Below, one piece after another: positions 25,950 through 34,373 of a stretch of DNA of 64,000 nt. The DNA is from CAYRGY01 sp964424075 (GTDB lineage: Bacteria > Patescibacteriota > Gracilibacteria > UBA1369): the NCBI GenBank assembly GCA_964424075.1, contig CAYRGY010000003.1:62001-126000 (forward strand), read 5' to 3'. Under the pieces are notes generated by a model. That model did no database searches, was not told the DNA's origin, and was given only the letters and a program-made list of their open reading frames with translations. The position numbers were made by a program, and so were the translations under genes. Each line of letters begins with the position of its first letter. The stretch's first letter is position 1.

Positions 25950-27563
25950 ATGTCAAACTCTCAGATAATTACTCGATTTGCCCCTTCTCCAACAGGTTTT
26001 GTTCATATTGGCAGCCTCCGCACCTGCTTATATAATTATCTTTACTCTAAAAAACACCATGGTAAATGCATTCTCAGACTGGAAGACACCGACCAAACGC
26101 GACTAGTGGAAGGAGCAGCTGAAAACATGGTAAAGGTTTTTCAAGATTTGGGTATCGAATTTGACGAAGGCCCAGTCAAAATCGCTCCCAATTCCGATCT
26201 AAAATACAATCTTGAACAAATCGGCGCAAATGGCCCCTATATACAATCAGAGCGAACTGAAATCTATCAAAAATACGCTCAACAATTAATTGAATCCGGC
26301 CATGCATACTATTGTTTTACGACTCCGGAAGAACTTGACCAAATGCGCAAAGAACAACAAGAAGCTGGACTTGCCCCCATGTATGACCGACGAGCCCTCA
26401 AACTTACACCTGAAGAAATTCAAGCTAATTTGGCTGCAGAAAAACCACATGTAATCAGACTGAAAATGCCACGTGATCAGAAAATTGAATTTCAAGACAA
26501 AATCAGAGGCAAAGTTTCCTTCATGGGCAATCAAATTGATGACCAGGTTTTGATAAAATCTGACGGCATGCCTACCTATCACCTAGCCTGCGTTGTCGAT
26601 GATCATTTAATGGGAGTTACCGATGTTATTCGCGGTGAAGATTGGCTGGCTTCCACCCCCAAACACATAGTCATGTTCAGAGCTTTCGGTTGGGAAACAC
26701 CCAGATTTGCCCATATTCCTCTAATTCTCAATGCCGATAAATCAAAACTATCCAAACGACAAAATGATGTCTCAGTGGAAAGTTATTTGCAAAAAGGCTA
26801 TCTCAAGGAAGCACTATTAAATTATATGGCACTGTTGGGATGGCATCCAGGTAAAGGAGTTGAAACTGAAATCTTCAGCCTTGATGAATTAATTGAATTC
26901 TTTTCTTTGGAAGGAGTACACAAAGGAGGTGCAATTTTTGATTTGGAAAAACTAAATTGGTTCAACTGGCAGTGGCAAAAAAGAAAGTTTTATGGAGCTC
27001 TTGATCAAGTTGCTACTGAAATTGATCCTCAAGTTCACATCGAAACTGATAAACGTGATAATAGGATTTACAACTTCGAAAATCCTGCAAATAAAGACCA
27101 ATTCCAGCAAAAAAGAGCTGAAATGTTATTTGAGCAAGTAAAACCTTATTTAGAATCGAAATATTCATCTGATCAAGCCAAACTACACAAAGCACTACTG
27201 GTCAACGAAGAAAAAATTATCAAATCTCCTCAACTAATTAATGATTTAATTTTTTATTTTTATGAACCAAAAGAATTAGACACCGAACTTTTGACTAATC
27301 AAAAAATGGGTGTTGATAGTGCTGAAAAAGCCAAAGATTCTTTATCATTTTGCAGTAATGTTTTGTCTTCAATTGAGTTTAATAATCTAGAAGAAATTAA
27401 AAGCTCTTTGATTGCAAAAATTGCTGAAGCAGGTCGCAAAAACGGTGAAGTACTTTGGCCCCTAAGAGCTGCGCTAACTCATGAGCAATTCTCAGTCGGA
27501 GCTTTTGAAACCGCCTGGGTAATAGGAAAAACTGAAACACTAAAAAGACTTGCCGAAATCTAG
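25950..27563 (+). CDS. gltX: glutamyl-tRNA synthetase
   Basis: 537 aa class I synthetase. The HIGH motif is HIGSL at 19-23 and the KMSKS equivalent is KLSKRQN near 266. The catalytic core and stem-contact fold are intact; the C-terminal helical anticodon domain (about 330-537) is longer than usual, with an insertion rich in charged residues (around 350-390). In bacteria lacking GlnRS the enzyme also charges tRNA-Gln for the amidotransferase GatCAB, but whether it is discriminating cannot be told from this window. The tRNA-Glu gene is at 37.6 kb. Confidence 0.96.
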   Translation: MSNSQIITRFAPSPTGFVHIGSLRTCLYNYLYSKKHHGKCILRLEDTDQTRLVEGAAENMVKVFQDLGIEFDEGPVKIAPNSDLKYNLEQIGANGPYIQSERTEIYQKYAQQLIESGHAYYCFTTPEELDQMRKEQQEAGLAPMYDRRALKLTPEEIQANLAAEKPHVIRLKMPRDQKIEFQDKIRGKVSFMGNQIDDQVLIKSDGMPTYHLACVVDDHLMGVTDVIRGEDWLASTPKHIVMFRAFGWETPRFAHIPLILNADKSKLSKRQNDVSVESYLQKGYLKEALLNYMALLGWHPGKGVETEIFSLDELIEFFSLEGVHKGGAIFDLEKLNWFNWQWQKRKFYGALDQVATEIDPQVHIETDKRDNRIYNFENPANKDQFQQKRAEMLFEQVKPYLESKYSSDQAKLHKALLVNEEKIIKSPQLINDLIFYFYEPKELDTELLTNQKMGVDSAEKAKDSLSFCSNVLSSIEFNNLEEIKSSLIAKIAEAGRKNGEVLWPLRAALTHEQFSVGAFETAWVIGKTETLKRLAEI

Positions 27564-27602
27564 ATAAAAGTGCAAAATGTTCCCTGTTTATTAATACTTC
27601 AA

Positions 27603-27977
27603 ATGAACTTCAACGAGTTACAACAAATAGTTAAGTACATCAGAAAATCCATGCCTTGTCCTAATTGCAAAAAAACCTATTACAGCCAGGATATTGAAGT
27701 GCTGTCAACTTTTGACGATCAAGGCCTCTATCATCTCAATTGTCACAATTGCCAAAATCAATTACTTGTACATGTTACAGTCAGTGAGCAAGAAACTAAA
27801 TTAGAAGAAAAAGGTTCACCAAAACAACAAATTGAGGCTAAACCGGCTATGCTAGAGCGCAAGCATCACTCAATCATATCAACTAAAAAAGATGTCTCTC
27901 TCAACGATGTCATTGATGTTCATCAGTTTTTAAACAGCTTTGATGGAGACTTCAAAACATTATTTTCCAAAAAATAA
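27603..27977 (+). CDS. zinc-ribbon-like hypothetical protein
   Basis: 124 aa from the ATG at 27603 (a longer frame from 27570 would add 11 residues). The N-terminal helix (NELQQIVKYIRKS) is followed by two CxxC knuckles, MPCPNCKK and NCHNCQNQ, 28 residues apart, which suggests a zinc ribbon. The middle is charged and low in complexity, and the C-terminus (LNDVIDVHQFLNSFDGDFKTLF) looks like a short amphipathic helix that may bind a partner. No known family recognised. It lies between gltX and a small lipoprotein gene on the same strand. Confidence 0.65.
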   Translation: MNFNELQQIVKYIRKSMPCPNCKKTYYSQDIEVLSTFDDQGLYHLNCHNCQNQLLVHVTVSEQETKLEEKGSPKQQIEAKPAMLERKHHSIISTKKDVSLNDVIDVHQFLNSFDGDFKTLFSKK

Positions 27978-27981
27978 AACT

Positions 27982-28284
27982 ATGAAAAAGGTCTTTCTTT
28001 TTAGCTTACTCATAGCAACTGTCGGCGTTTTTTTAGTAGGATGCCAAGAAATACAGCAAACCCGAGATCAGGTTCGATCAGAGTTCGATAAAGGTGTTCA
28101 AAAAGCATCAGAAGTAAAACAAAGCGTTCAAGATACCACTACAGGCGTAAAAGACTCACTGGATAAAACCAAAAACACAGTTTATGAAAAAATTGACCAA
28201 GTCAATAAGGCAAAAGACAAAGTAAATAATGCCATGGAAGCAGTTGGAGAAGCTCAAAAAGCCGTATCCAACGTAACAAATTAA
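27982..28284 (+). CDS. small helical lipoprotein
   Basis: 100 aa. A signal peptide with a proper lipobox, FLVGC (cysteine at 21), is followed by about 75 residues with almost no hydrophobic core but regular heptad-like repeats of Lys, Val, Asp and Thr (GVQKASEVKQSVQDTTTGVK, DKTKNTVYEKIDQVNKAKD). This resembles LEA- or YtxH-type extended helices. It is predicted to be anchored on the outer face of the membrane. The start at 27982 is chosen over 27940 since it gives the intact signal peptide. It precedes pta with no gap. Confidence 0.75.
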   Translation: MKKVFLFSLLIATVGVFLVGCQEIQQTRDQVRSEFDKGVQKASEVKQSVQDTTTGVKDSLDKTKNTVYEKIDQVNKAKDKVNNAMEAVGEAQKAVSNVTN

Positions 28285-29124
28285 ATGAGCTCCGACTTCA
28301 TCAAAAAATTACAAACAAACAAGTCCCCAAAAACAATCCTATTTCCTGAATACACAGATCAGAGAATTAAAGCTGCCTTGAAAGTTTTACAAGACCAAGG
28401 AATTTGTCGGCCGGCAATAATTGCTTCAAAAAATCACTCGCAATTTCTGACTTTCACTAGAAATCCTCAAACAGATCTGCACATGCAAGCAGCACTTTTA
28501 CTCAAAGCAGGCAAAGTTGATGCTGTAATTTCTGGCTCTTGCTCAAAAACCGCGGACACTTTAAGACCGGCACTGCAATTGATTGGTACTAAAAAACCTA
28601 AACAAAGAGCCTCCGGCTGCATGATTATGACCTTCCAAAAAAAGACTCTTTTTTTTGCTGACTGTGTTCTAAACATACAACCGACCCCATCTGAGTTAGC
28701 CAATATAGCCGCTGACACAGCAGATACTGCAAAAAAACTTAATATCAAACCGGTTATCGCCATGCTTTCTTTCTCCACTCATCAATCAGCAAAGCACCCT
28801 GAAGTGGAAAAAATCAGAAAAGCTACCAAAATTCTGCAAAAAAAACGCCCCGACCTGATTGTAGACGGTGAAATACAAGTAGATGCCGCCCTCGATCCCA
28901 TTGTTGCTAAAAAGAAAGCAAGCCGGCTCAAAGGTAATGCTAATGTACTGATTTTCCCGGACTTAAATTCAGCCAATATCGGTTATAAATTAGTGGAAAG
29001 ACTGGGAGCATATACTGCCATCGGCTCAATCACTCAAGGTTTAAAAAAGCCCTATCACGATCTCTCCCGAGGTTGTTCGATTAATGATATAATTAATTTA
29101 AGTATAATTACCTGTCAGCTTTAA
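28285..29124 (+). CDS. pta: phosphate acetyltransferase
   Basis: 279 aa. Interconverts acetyl-CoA and acetyl phosphate. The PTA/PTB family features are present: FPEYTDQRIKAAL at the start, DAVISGSCSKTADTLRPALQ, MLSFSTHQSAKHP, DGEIQVDAALDP, ANVLIFPDLNSANIGYKL and IGSITQGLKKPYHDLSRGC. The protein is 40-50 residues shorter than standalone Pta proteins, the loss falling in the N-terminal lobe (about 40-65), but all the active-site phrases remain. Its stop overlaps the ackA ATG by one base; the pair makes ATP from acetyl-CoA. Confidence 0.92.
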   Translation: MSSDFIKKLQTNKSPKTILFPEYTDQRIKAALKVLQDQGICRPAIIASKNHSQFLTFTRNPQTDLHMQAALLLKAGKVDAVISGSCSKTADTLRPALQLIGTKKPKQRASGCMIMTFQKKTLFFADCVLNIQPTPSELANIAADTADTAKKLNIKPVIAMLSFSTHQSAKHPEVEKIRKATKILQKKRPDLIVDGEIQVDAALDPIVAKKKASRLKGNANVLIFPDLNSANIGYKLVERLGAYTAIGSITQGLKKPYHDLSRGCSINDIINLSIITCQL

Positions 29125-30308
29125 TGTTTGTCCTAACTGTAAATTGCGGCTCATCTTCTGTAAAACTCCAATTGTTTGAACAACGAAAACAAGAGTTGCA
29201 ACCGGTTTTCAAATGTCTGGTCGAAGCTATTGGCCTAAAAAATGCTTTGATAATTACAACAATCAATGATCGACATCAAAAGCATCATTTAGCCACTAAA
29301 ACTCATGCACAAGGTTTGTCACACGCGCTTAAACTAGCTCTTCAAGCCGGTGCCATCAAAGATCTATCTCAAATAAGAATTGTCGGTCATCGTGTTGTAC
29401 ATGGTGGCACTTTTTATCAACAGGCAACTAAAATCGATCAAAGAGTTATCGAAAAAATTAAACAGACTACTGAGTTTGCGCCTTTGCACAATCCTGCCAA
29501 TCTACAGGGAATTAATAGTTGTCTCAAGCTACTCCCGCAAGCCAAACAAATCGCGGTATTTGACACAGCTTTTCATCAAACCATGCCGGAAAAAGCTTAT
29601 CTTTATGGCCTTCCCGAGCAGATAACCAAAAAATACAATATAAGGCGCTATGGATTTCATGGAACAAGTCACAAATATGTCAGCCAACAAGCGACCAAAT
29701 ATTTGAAACAGCAAGAAGCTTCCGCCTCCAAAATGATCACTTGCCATCTTGGTAATGGTGTCTCAATCACCGCTGTTAAAAATGGTAAGTCTGTAGATAC
29801 CAGCATGGGCTTCACACCATTGGAAGGAGTCATCATGGGCACTCGTAGCGGAAATATTGATCCATCAATCCCCCTTTATCTGCAGAAAAAATTACGTAAA
29901 ACTCCTGATCAAATTAATGATATTCTCAATAAACAATCCGGTTTGCTGGGAATGACAAAAATCAGTTCCGATTGGCGCCCTATTCAAAAATCAGCTTTCA
30001 AAAAAAATGAAAATGCCTTGCGGGTTGTTGAAGTTTATTGCTATCGAATAGCACAGACCATTGCTGCCTACACAGCCAGCCTTAATGGACTGGATGCATT
30101 AGTTTTCACTGCCGGGATTGGTCAACACTCTTATTTTGCCCGACAAGAAATCTGCAAAAATTTGGAACACTTAAACATAAAACTGGACCGCAAAAAAAAT
30201 ATTGATAATGAATATACAATTCACAGCAAATCAAGCAAAGTTAAAGTATTAGTTATTCCAACTGACGAAGAACTTGCTATTGCTCAAGAAGCACTTAAAC
30301 ACAAATAA
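29124..30308 (+). CDS. ackA: acetate kinase
   Basis: 394 aa cytoplasmic enzyme: acetyl phosphate + ADP to acetate + ATP. N-terminal VLTVNCGSSSVKLQLF, the RIVGHRVVHGG segment, FDTAFHQTMP, the YGFHGTSHKYV catalytic region, HLGNGVSITAVKNGKS and FTAGIGQHS are all in place. Length is normal. With pta it forms the ATP-yielding end of a fermentative pathway; gapA is the only glycolytic gene in this window. The following glycosyltransferase starts on the last base of its stop codon. Confidence 0.97.
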   Translation: MFVLTVNCGSSSVKLQLFEQRKQELQPVFKCLVEAIGLKNALIITTINDRHQKHHLATKTHAQGLSHALKLALQAGAIKDLSQIRIVGHRVVHGGTFYQQATKIDQRVIEKIKQTTEFAPLHNPANLQGINSCLKLLPQAKQIAVFDTAFHQTMPEKAYLYGLPEQITKKYNIRRYGFHGTSHKYVSQQATKYLKQQEASASKMITCHLGNGVSITAVKNGKSVDTSMGFTPLEGVIMGTRSGNIDPSIPLYLQKKLRKTPDQINDILNKQSGLLGMTKISSDWRPIQKSAFKKNENALRVVEVYCYRIAQTIAAYTASLNGLDALVFTAGIGQHSYFARQEICKNLEHLNIKLDRKKNIDNEYTIHSKSSKVKVLVIPTDEELAIAQEALKHK

Positions 30309-31744
30309 TGCAAAGCCATCATAATACAAGCATTTATAAAACGGCCGTAGATTTATACAAACAGATAAATCGAATTTGCCATCACAAAATTAATTTACCT
30401 CTCTTTTTCCAGCTTGAATCAGAAGCCATTAATTTAACTACAGATATTGCCTTAAGCATTGATCAGGATTCTAAAAAAGAGCAGGATACAAAACTCCAAA
30501 AAAGTCTTGCTCATTTTAATCGTATCTCCCAGCTTATTCAATTAGCTCTGGAACAAAAGCAAATATCCCAACATGACAGCGAAAAAATTGCCGCTTCAAT
30601 TACTGTGTTTAGAAATCAGGTAGATTATTTTATTAATCACCGACCAACAATATTAATACTCAGTTCTATTTTTGGACAAGGTCACATGAGCGCGGCCAAA
30701 GCAATTAAAGAAGGTTTTGAAAATTTATATGGCAAAAACTACAACGTTGTCATCATAGATTTTGTTGAAGAAATTGGTACATTCCTTAATAAAACCACAC
30801 TTTCTGCCTACGAAAATTCCACCAAATACGCCCCACAGTTTTATAAAGCCTTTTTCGATTCCACTGACAGCCAGTGGCAAGTAAAGCTTTTTAATATCCT
30901 CAACTATCCGCTCAGCGCCAAAAAACTCGAAAAGCTTTTTCAATCTTATAATCCGACACTGACAATTTCCACTTTTCCGGTTTGGGATTATTTAGCCTCC
31001 ATGGTGCTTAAAACATGTGATAATCAAAAATTCATTTCTATCGTTACTGATTCGATATCCATTCACAGCGTTTGGATGACAGGTAATCCGGATTATCACA
31101 TTGTCGCCAACCAAGAAACAGCGGAATCTCTATACAAATTGGGTGCTCGAACTGAAAAAGTTCAAGTGCTTGGTTTCCCGGTTAAACTAAGTTTTGCTGA
31201 AAAACCTAAGCGTCAGGAAATTCTTAAATCGCTAAATTTAGATCCCAAGAAATTTACCGTGCTCTATTTGCCTGCGAGTAAACCTTTGTCGACTTCAAGA
31301 AGAATTAAAGAAATCCAAAAAATGCACCCTGACATCAATCTGATTGTCGTCTGCGGACGGAATAAAGAGCTTTTGCCTAAACTGCGAAAATTCAAAAACG
31401 AAAAGAATATCTGCATTCTGGGCTGGACCAATCAATTGCCTGAAATCATGAAAAGTTCCGATGTGGTAGTCACCAAAGCCGGCGGCGCCACTGTAATGGA
31501 GTGTATAGCAGCTAAAAAACCTATGGTAATAACTCAGGTAATACCTGGGCAAGAACTGGGAAATGCCGAATTAATTGAAATTCACAAATTGGGAATAATC
31601 AAAAAAAGAGCACGCAAATCTATTGCCGAATGCATCGAAATCATCAAAAAACATCAGCATTCCTATCAAAGACATCTCAAGAGAATTTCCAAACCGCAAG
31701 CAGCACTAGCCATCGCCAAATTTATTCAATCGCAGATCGACTAA
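30308..31744 (+). CDS. MGDG-synthase-like glycosyltransferase with N-terminal helical-bundle domain
   Basis: 478 aa. Residues 115-470 are a GT-B enzyme of the MGDG synthase/UgtP type: ILSSIFGQGHMSAAKAIKEGF carries the GxGHxxAA loop of that family, and the C-terminal acceptor-type motif SDVVVTKAGGATVMECIAAKKP binds the UDP sugar. Such enzymes glycosylate diacylglycerol at the inner membrane face. The first 110 residues are unusual: they are all helical and, by eye, resemble the small four-helix-bundle proteins found in 23S rRNA intervening sequences (opening YKTAVDLYKQI, then NLTTDIALSIDQDSKKEQ, LAHFNRISQLIQLAL, ISQHDSEKIAASITVF). The gene overlaps ackA by one base. Confidence 0.8.
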   Translation: MQSHHNTSIYKTAVDLYKQINRICHHKINLPLFFQLESEAINLTTDIALSIDQDSKKEQDTKLQKSLAHFNRISQLIQLALEQKQISQHDSEKIAASITVFRNQVDYFINHRPTILILSSIFGQGHMSAAKAIKEGFENLYGKNYNVVIIDFVEEIGTFLNKTTLSAYENSTKYAPQFYKAFFDSTDSQWQVKLFNILNYPLSAKKLEKLFQSYNPTLTISTFPVWDYLASMVLKTCDNQKFISIVTDSISIHSVWMTGNPDYHIVANQETAESLYKLGARTEKVQVLGFPVKLSFAEKPKRQEILKSLNLDPKKFTVLYLPASKPLSTSRRIKEIQKMHPDINLIVVCGRNKELLPKLRKFKNEKNICILGWTNQLPEIMKSSDVVVTKAGGATVMECIAAKKPMVITQVIPGQELGNAELIEIHKLGIIKKRARKSIAECIEIIKKHQHSYQRHLKRISKPQAALAIAKFIQSQID

Positions 31745-33750
31745 AGCATCGTACGATGAATGGCATTGTTGGTTAACAAGTACAATGTATTGGTATCCAC
31801 ATCAACCACCAAGTCTTTTAGATTTTGCAGTTCATCAAAGATATACTGACCAGTATAAACCGCTCCTCCAGTTCGATCATCTTTCAAGTAAATCAGTACT
31901 CGATTTTCATTCGGCTCCAAAACATAAATCTGATCCATCTCAGGCTCTGTATAAATCTTAGTAGGCTTCACAACTTCCTTAACAGGCTGATTCTTGATTG
32001 GGAAATCCTCTTTGTTGCCTCTAAACAATCTGGTGATATATCCGTCATCATGAAGAATGTATATATTTCCATCAATCGCTAAATCAATAGCATTGCTTAG
32101 ATCAGCTCCTACAGCATAAGCTTCAGCAGCATCGAATCTGTCTCTGGTACGGGTATACCTCCACAACTGATTCCCTTCAGGATCCAACAAATAAATCTTA
32201 TTGCTATAAGCGTTAATTGCTACACCATCTTTAAATGTTTCGTCAGAAGTAGATAAGAAATTCATTCGATCATCAGCATATTCGATAACTTTGTCCGAAT
32301 CGGTAAAAAACAGAATAGAATCCCGATCATCATAATTAATTCCGACAATTACTTGCTCATTATCATCAATGGTCAGTGGATCAGATACTTTGTCACCTAC
32401 AACCGGATACAGAGCATTATATTCATATGCAAATAACTCATCATTCAATCTTAACATACCCAAAGCATCAACATTATCTCTTTTGTCAGCCAAATTAGCG
32501 ATCATTTGAGTTTCAGGTCTGATTACACCATCCAAACTATCCCGAGTCTCCATAATTTTATCTAATAGAATACCAGCTTTCTCATTGTGATAATCTGTAT
32601 TATAAACTTCAATCGCCAAAGATTCGGCGTTAATTAAAATTTCGCCAGCTCTTTCCTTATCAAATTGACCTGTAGTTATAGCTGAATCAATTTGTTGTTG
32701 AACTTCAATCAATTGATTAGATAAATCAACTACTTTTTGATCTTGCTGCTCTTTAGCACGCAACCACCAAACTCCTGCTGTCAGAATTATTATCAATGCA
32801 ATAATCGCCAATAAAATCTTCTCTTTACCTAAATTCATTAAATTAAACCCACCCTCACTTCCTGTTTCAAATCTTTGCATAGACTTTCGGGAAGACAAAT
32901 CTGTAACGGATTTTTTAATTCTCTGATAATACTCATTCGCCTTAGCTTTAATTTGCTTACCAGTTAAGCTCGGGTTCAATTTCCCGGGAATTGCCCTTTG
33001 ATCTTGTAAATCCTGTTCAGATACATCTTTATATGACTCTTCTTTTTCATGATAAGTGACTACTCCTGCTGAAGCAGTGTCTTGTAACCCCTGCTTACCG
33101 GCAGATGAATGAATACCTACTAGCCCGATCTTATTCAGAACTTCAGCTTGTAATTCGGTTTTTAGTGAACTCATGGTTTCATCCAATCTTCCTGATATCA
33201 ACTTAATCAAATCAGTCTTAGCTATATATCTTAATAGTCTAGTTGTACTAAACAATAGGAAATCATTATTCTCAATTGCACCGGAAGCAATATTAGTAAA
33301 CACCTCTCGATCATTACCTTCATCAAGTCCTTCACTAATTGTAGTTAAAAATCGCTTGCGAATCAGATAGGCTTCAGCTTCTCCTGTTTGAGTTAAATAA
33401 ACAGTATCATTGACCACTGCAGCTAATATTACATTTAATTGACCCAAAAATTCATTATCACGCTCGCCCTTATAAACACTTAACGCCTTATTAACTTCTT
33501 TTAACGCCTCCTCAAATCTTTCATAAGGATCAATATCCAAATCAGCAAAGAAAACCCTACGCATATTATCAAAAATGATTTCTCCTACCTTTTCAGCATC
33601 GAAAGCATTTTGTTCAATATTTAAATTAACAAAAATTTTGCCACTATTTTCCCCTCCCTCACCTAAGTCGTATGCATAATTCTCAACAAAACCTCCTTCG
33701 TCTCTGCCGATAAACAGGAATTCATATTGAGTACGTAAATTTTTAGACAT
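31741..33750 (-). CDS. PP2C-like domain, membrane helix and beta-propeller protein
   Basis: 669 aa. The N-terminal 230 residues follow the PP2C phosphatase fold: LNVILAAVVNDTVYLTQTGE, AEAYLIRKRF and FLLFSTTRLLRYI sit where active enzymes have GDSRAYL and SDGL, so the metal-binding Asp residues are missing here. A linker (230-305) leads to one transmembrane helix (about 314-332), a coiled coil, and an outer C-terminal region of about 270 residues with repeated LYLLDPEGNQLWRY-like blades, typical of a beta-propeller. It may sense outside ligands and signal inside as a pseudophosphatase; that is inference. The stop shares CTAA with the convergent gene. Confidence 0.65.
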   Translation of the reverse strand: MSKNLRTQYEFLFIGRDEGGFVENYAYDLGEGGENSGKIFVNLNIEQNAFDAEKVGEIIFDNMRRVFFADLDIDPYERFEEALKEVNKALSVYKGERDNEFLGQLNVILAAVVNDTVYLTQTGEAEAYLIRKRFLTTISEGLDEGNDREVFTNIASGAIENNDFLLFSTTRLLRYIAKTDLIKLISGRLDETMSSLKTELQAEVLNKIGLVGIHSSAGKQGLQDTASAGVVTYHEKEESYKDVSEQDLQDQRAIPGKLNPSLTGKQIKAKANEYYQRIKKSVTDLSSRKSMQRFETGSEGGFNLMNLGKEKILLAIIALIIILTAGVWWLRAKEQQDQKVVDLSNQLIEVQQQIDSAITTGQFDKERAGEILINAESLAIEVYNTDYHNEKAGILLDKIMETRDSLDGVIRPETQMIANLADKRDNVDALGMLRLNDELFAYEYNALYPVVGDKVSDPLTIDDNEQVIVGINYDDRDSILFFTDSDKVIEYADDRMNFLSTSDETFKDGVAINAYSNKIYLLDPEGNQLWRYTRTRDRFDAAEAYAVGADLSNAIDLAIDGNIYILHDDGYITRLFRGNKEDFPIKNQPVKEVVKPTKIYTEPEMDQIYVLEPNENRVLIYLKDDRTGGAVYTGQYIFDELQNLKDLVVDVDTNTLYLLTNNAIHRTML

Positions 33751-33792
33751 ATTTTTTGTTTTTTAGCTTTTTTATCAACGAAAATCTCACTC

Positions 33793-33821
33793 AGACTACC
33801 TGAAAAAATCTGAAAGTTCAA
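33793..33821 (-). promoter_or_regulatory. promoter of the PP2C-like gene
   Basis: Minus strand TTGAAC (33821-33816), 17-base spacer, TAGTCT (33798-33793), 43 bases before the ATG at 33750. It is back to back with the rpmH promoter. Confidence 0.5.
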
Positions 33822-33837
33822 GTGACTAAAGATAAAG

Positions 33838-33866
33838 TTGACAGTATAGCAACTTAAAGCTATCTT
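33838..33866 (+). promoter_or_regulatory. promoter of rpmH-rnpA-yidC
   Basis: TTGACA (33838-33843, perfect), 17-base spacer, TATCTT (33861-33866), leaving a leader of about 20 nt before the rpmH ATG. Confidence 0.7.
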
Positions 33867-33894
33867 CATCGCGCAATTATCTTAAGAACCAACG

Positions 33895-34035
33895 ATGCAA
33901 GGCAAACAAAAAAGACGACAACACTTGAAAGAACATGGTTTCAGATCAAGATCCAAGACTAATGGAGGTAAAAAAGTGCTGGCTGCTCGTCGCAATAAAG
34001 GGAGAAAACAACTTACTGTCAGCGATAAGTTTTAG
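33895..34035 (+). CDS. rpmH: ribosomal protein bL34
   Basis: 46 aa, very basic component of the large ribosomal subunit. The family core is clear: RRQHLKEHGFRSRSKTNGG and then KKVLAARRNKGRKQLTV. The N-terminus (MQGKQKRR) is shortened and lacks the usual KRTFQPS/N phrase. It ends 2 bases before the rnpA start, the conserved rpmH-rnpA-yidC order. A strong promoter lies 29 bases upstream of the start. Confidence 0.93.
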   Translation: MQGKQKRRQHLKEHGFRSRSKTNGGKKVLAARRNKGRKQLTVSDKF

Positions 34036-34037
34036 TA

Positions 34038-34373
34038 ATGCTACCAAAATCCAGGCGCCTAGTAAAAAACAGGGTGTTACACATACTCAAGAAAGGCTCT
34101 AAATTCTCTAATGAATTTTTAACTGTTAGGTACCTGCTAAGCAATCTTAACTTTAATCGTTATAGTGTTATAATCAGTAAGAAAGTTTTGCCCCAGGCAA
34201 CTGATCGCAATAGAATTCGCAGACAGGTTTATAATGCTTGCAACGACCAAAACAGCATCCCACAAAAACACTTGGATTTAGTTCTTACCGTTAAGCCTCA
34301 CCTCTGTGCACTCCCCCATGCTGAGCTTAAACAGCTACTAGTTACAACCATAGCTTCAATCAATGCAAAATAA
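34038..34373 (+). CDS. rnpA: RNase P protein component
   Basis: 111 aa basic protein that binds the 5' leader of pre-tRNAs together with RNase P RNA (18181-18556). The family motif appears as ATDRNRIRRQVYNACND (about 53-69), preceded by RYSVIISKKVLPQ. The N-terminal MLPKSRRLVKNR is typical. Length is normal. Its end overlaps the yidC start by 11 bases, so translation is probably coupled; yidD, which often lies between, is absent. Confidence 0.93.
   Translation: MLPKSRRLVKNRVLHILKKGSKFSNEFLTVRYLLSNLNFNRYSVIISKKVLPQATDRNRIRRQVYNACNDQNSIPQKHLDLVLTVKPHLCALPHAELKQLLVTTIASINAK

Noticed and set aside
33751..33894. Replication origin next to rpmH
   Set aside because: dnaA is not adjacent, and no TTATNCACA-type DnaA boxes or AT-rich unwinding repeats are seen in the short divergent gap.
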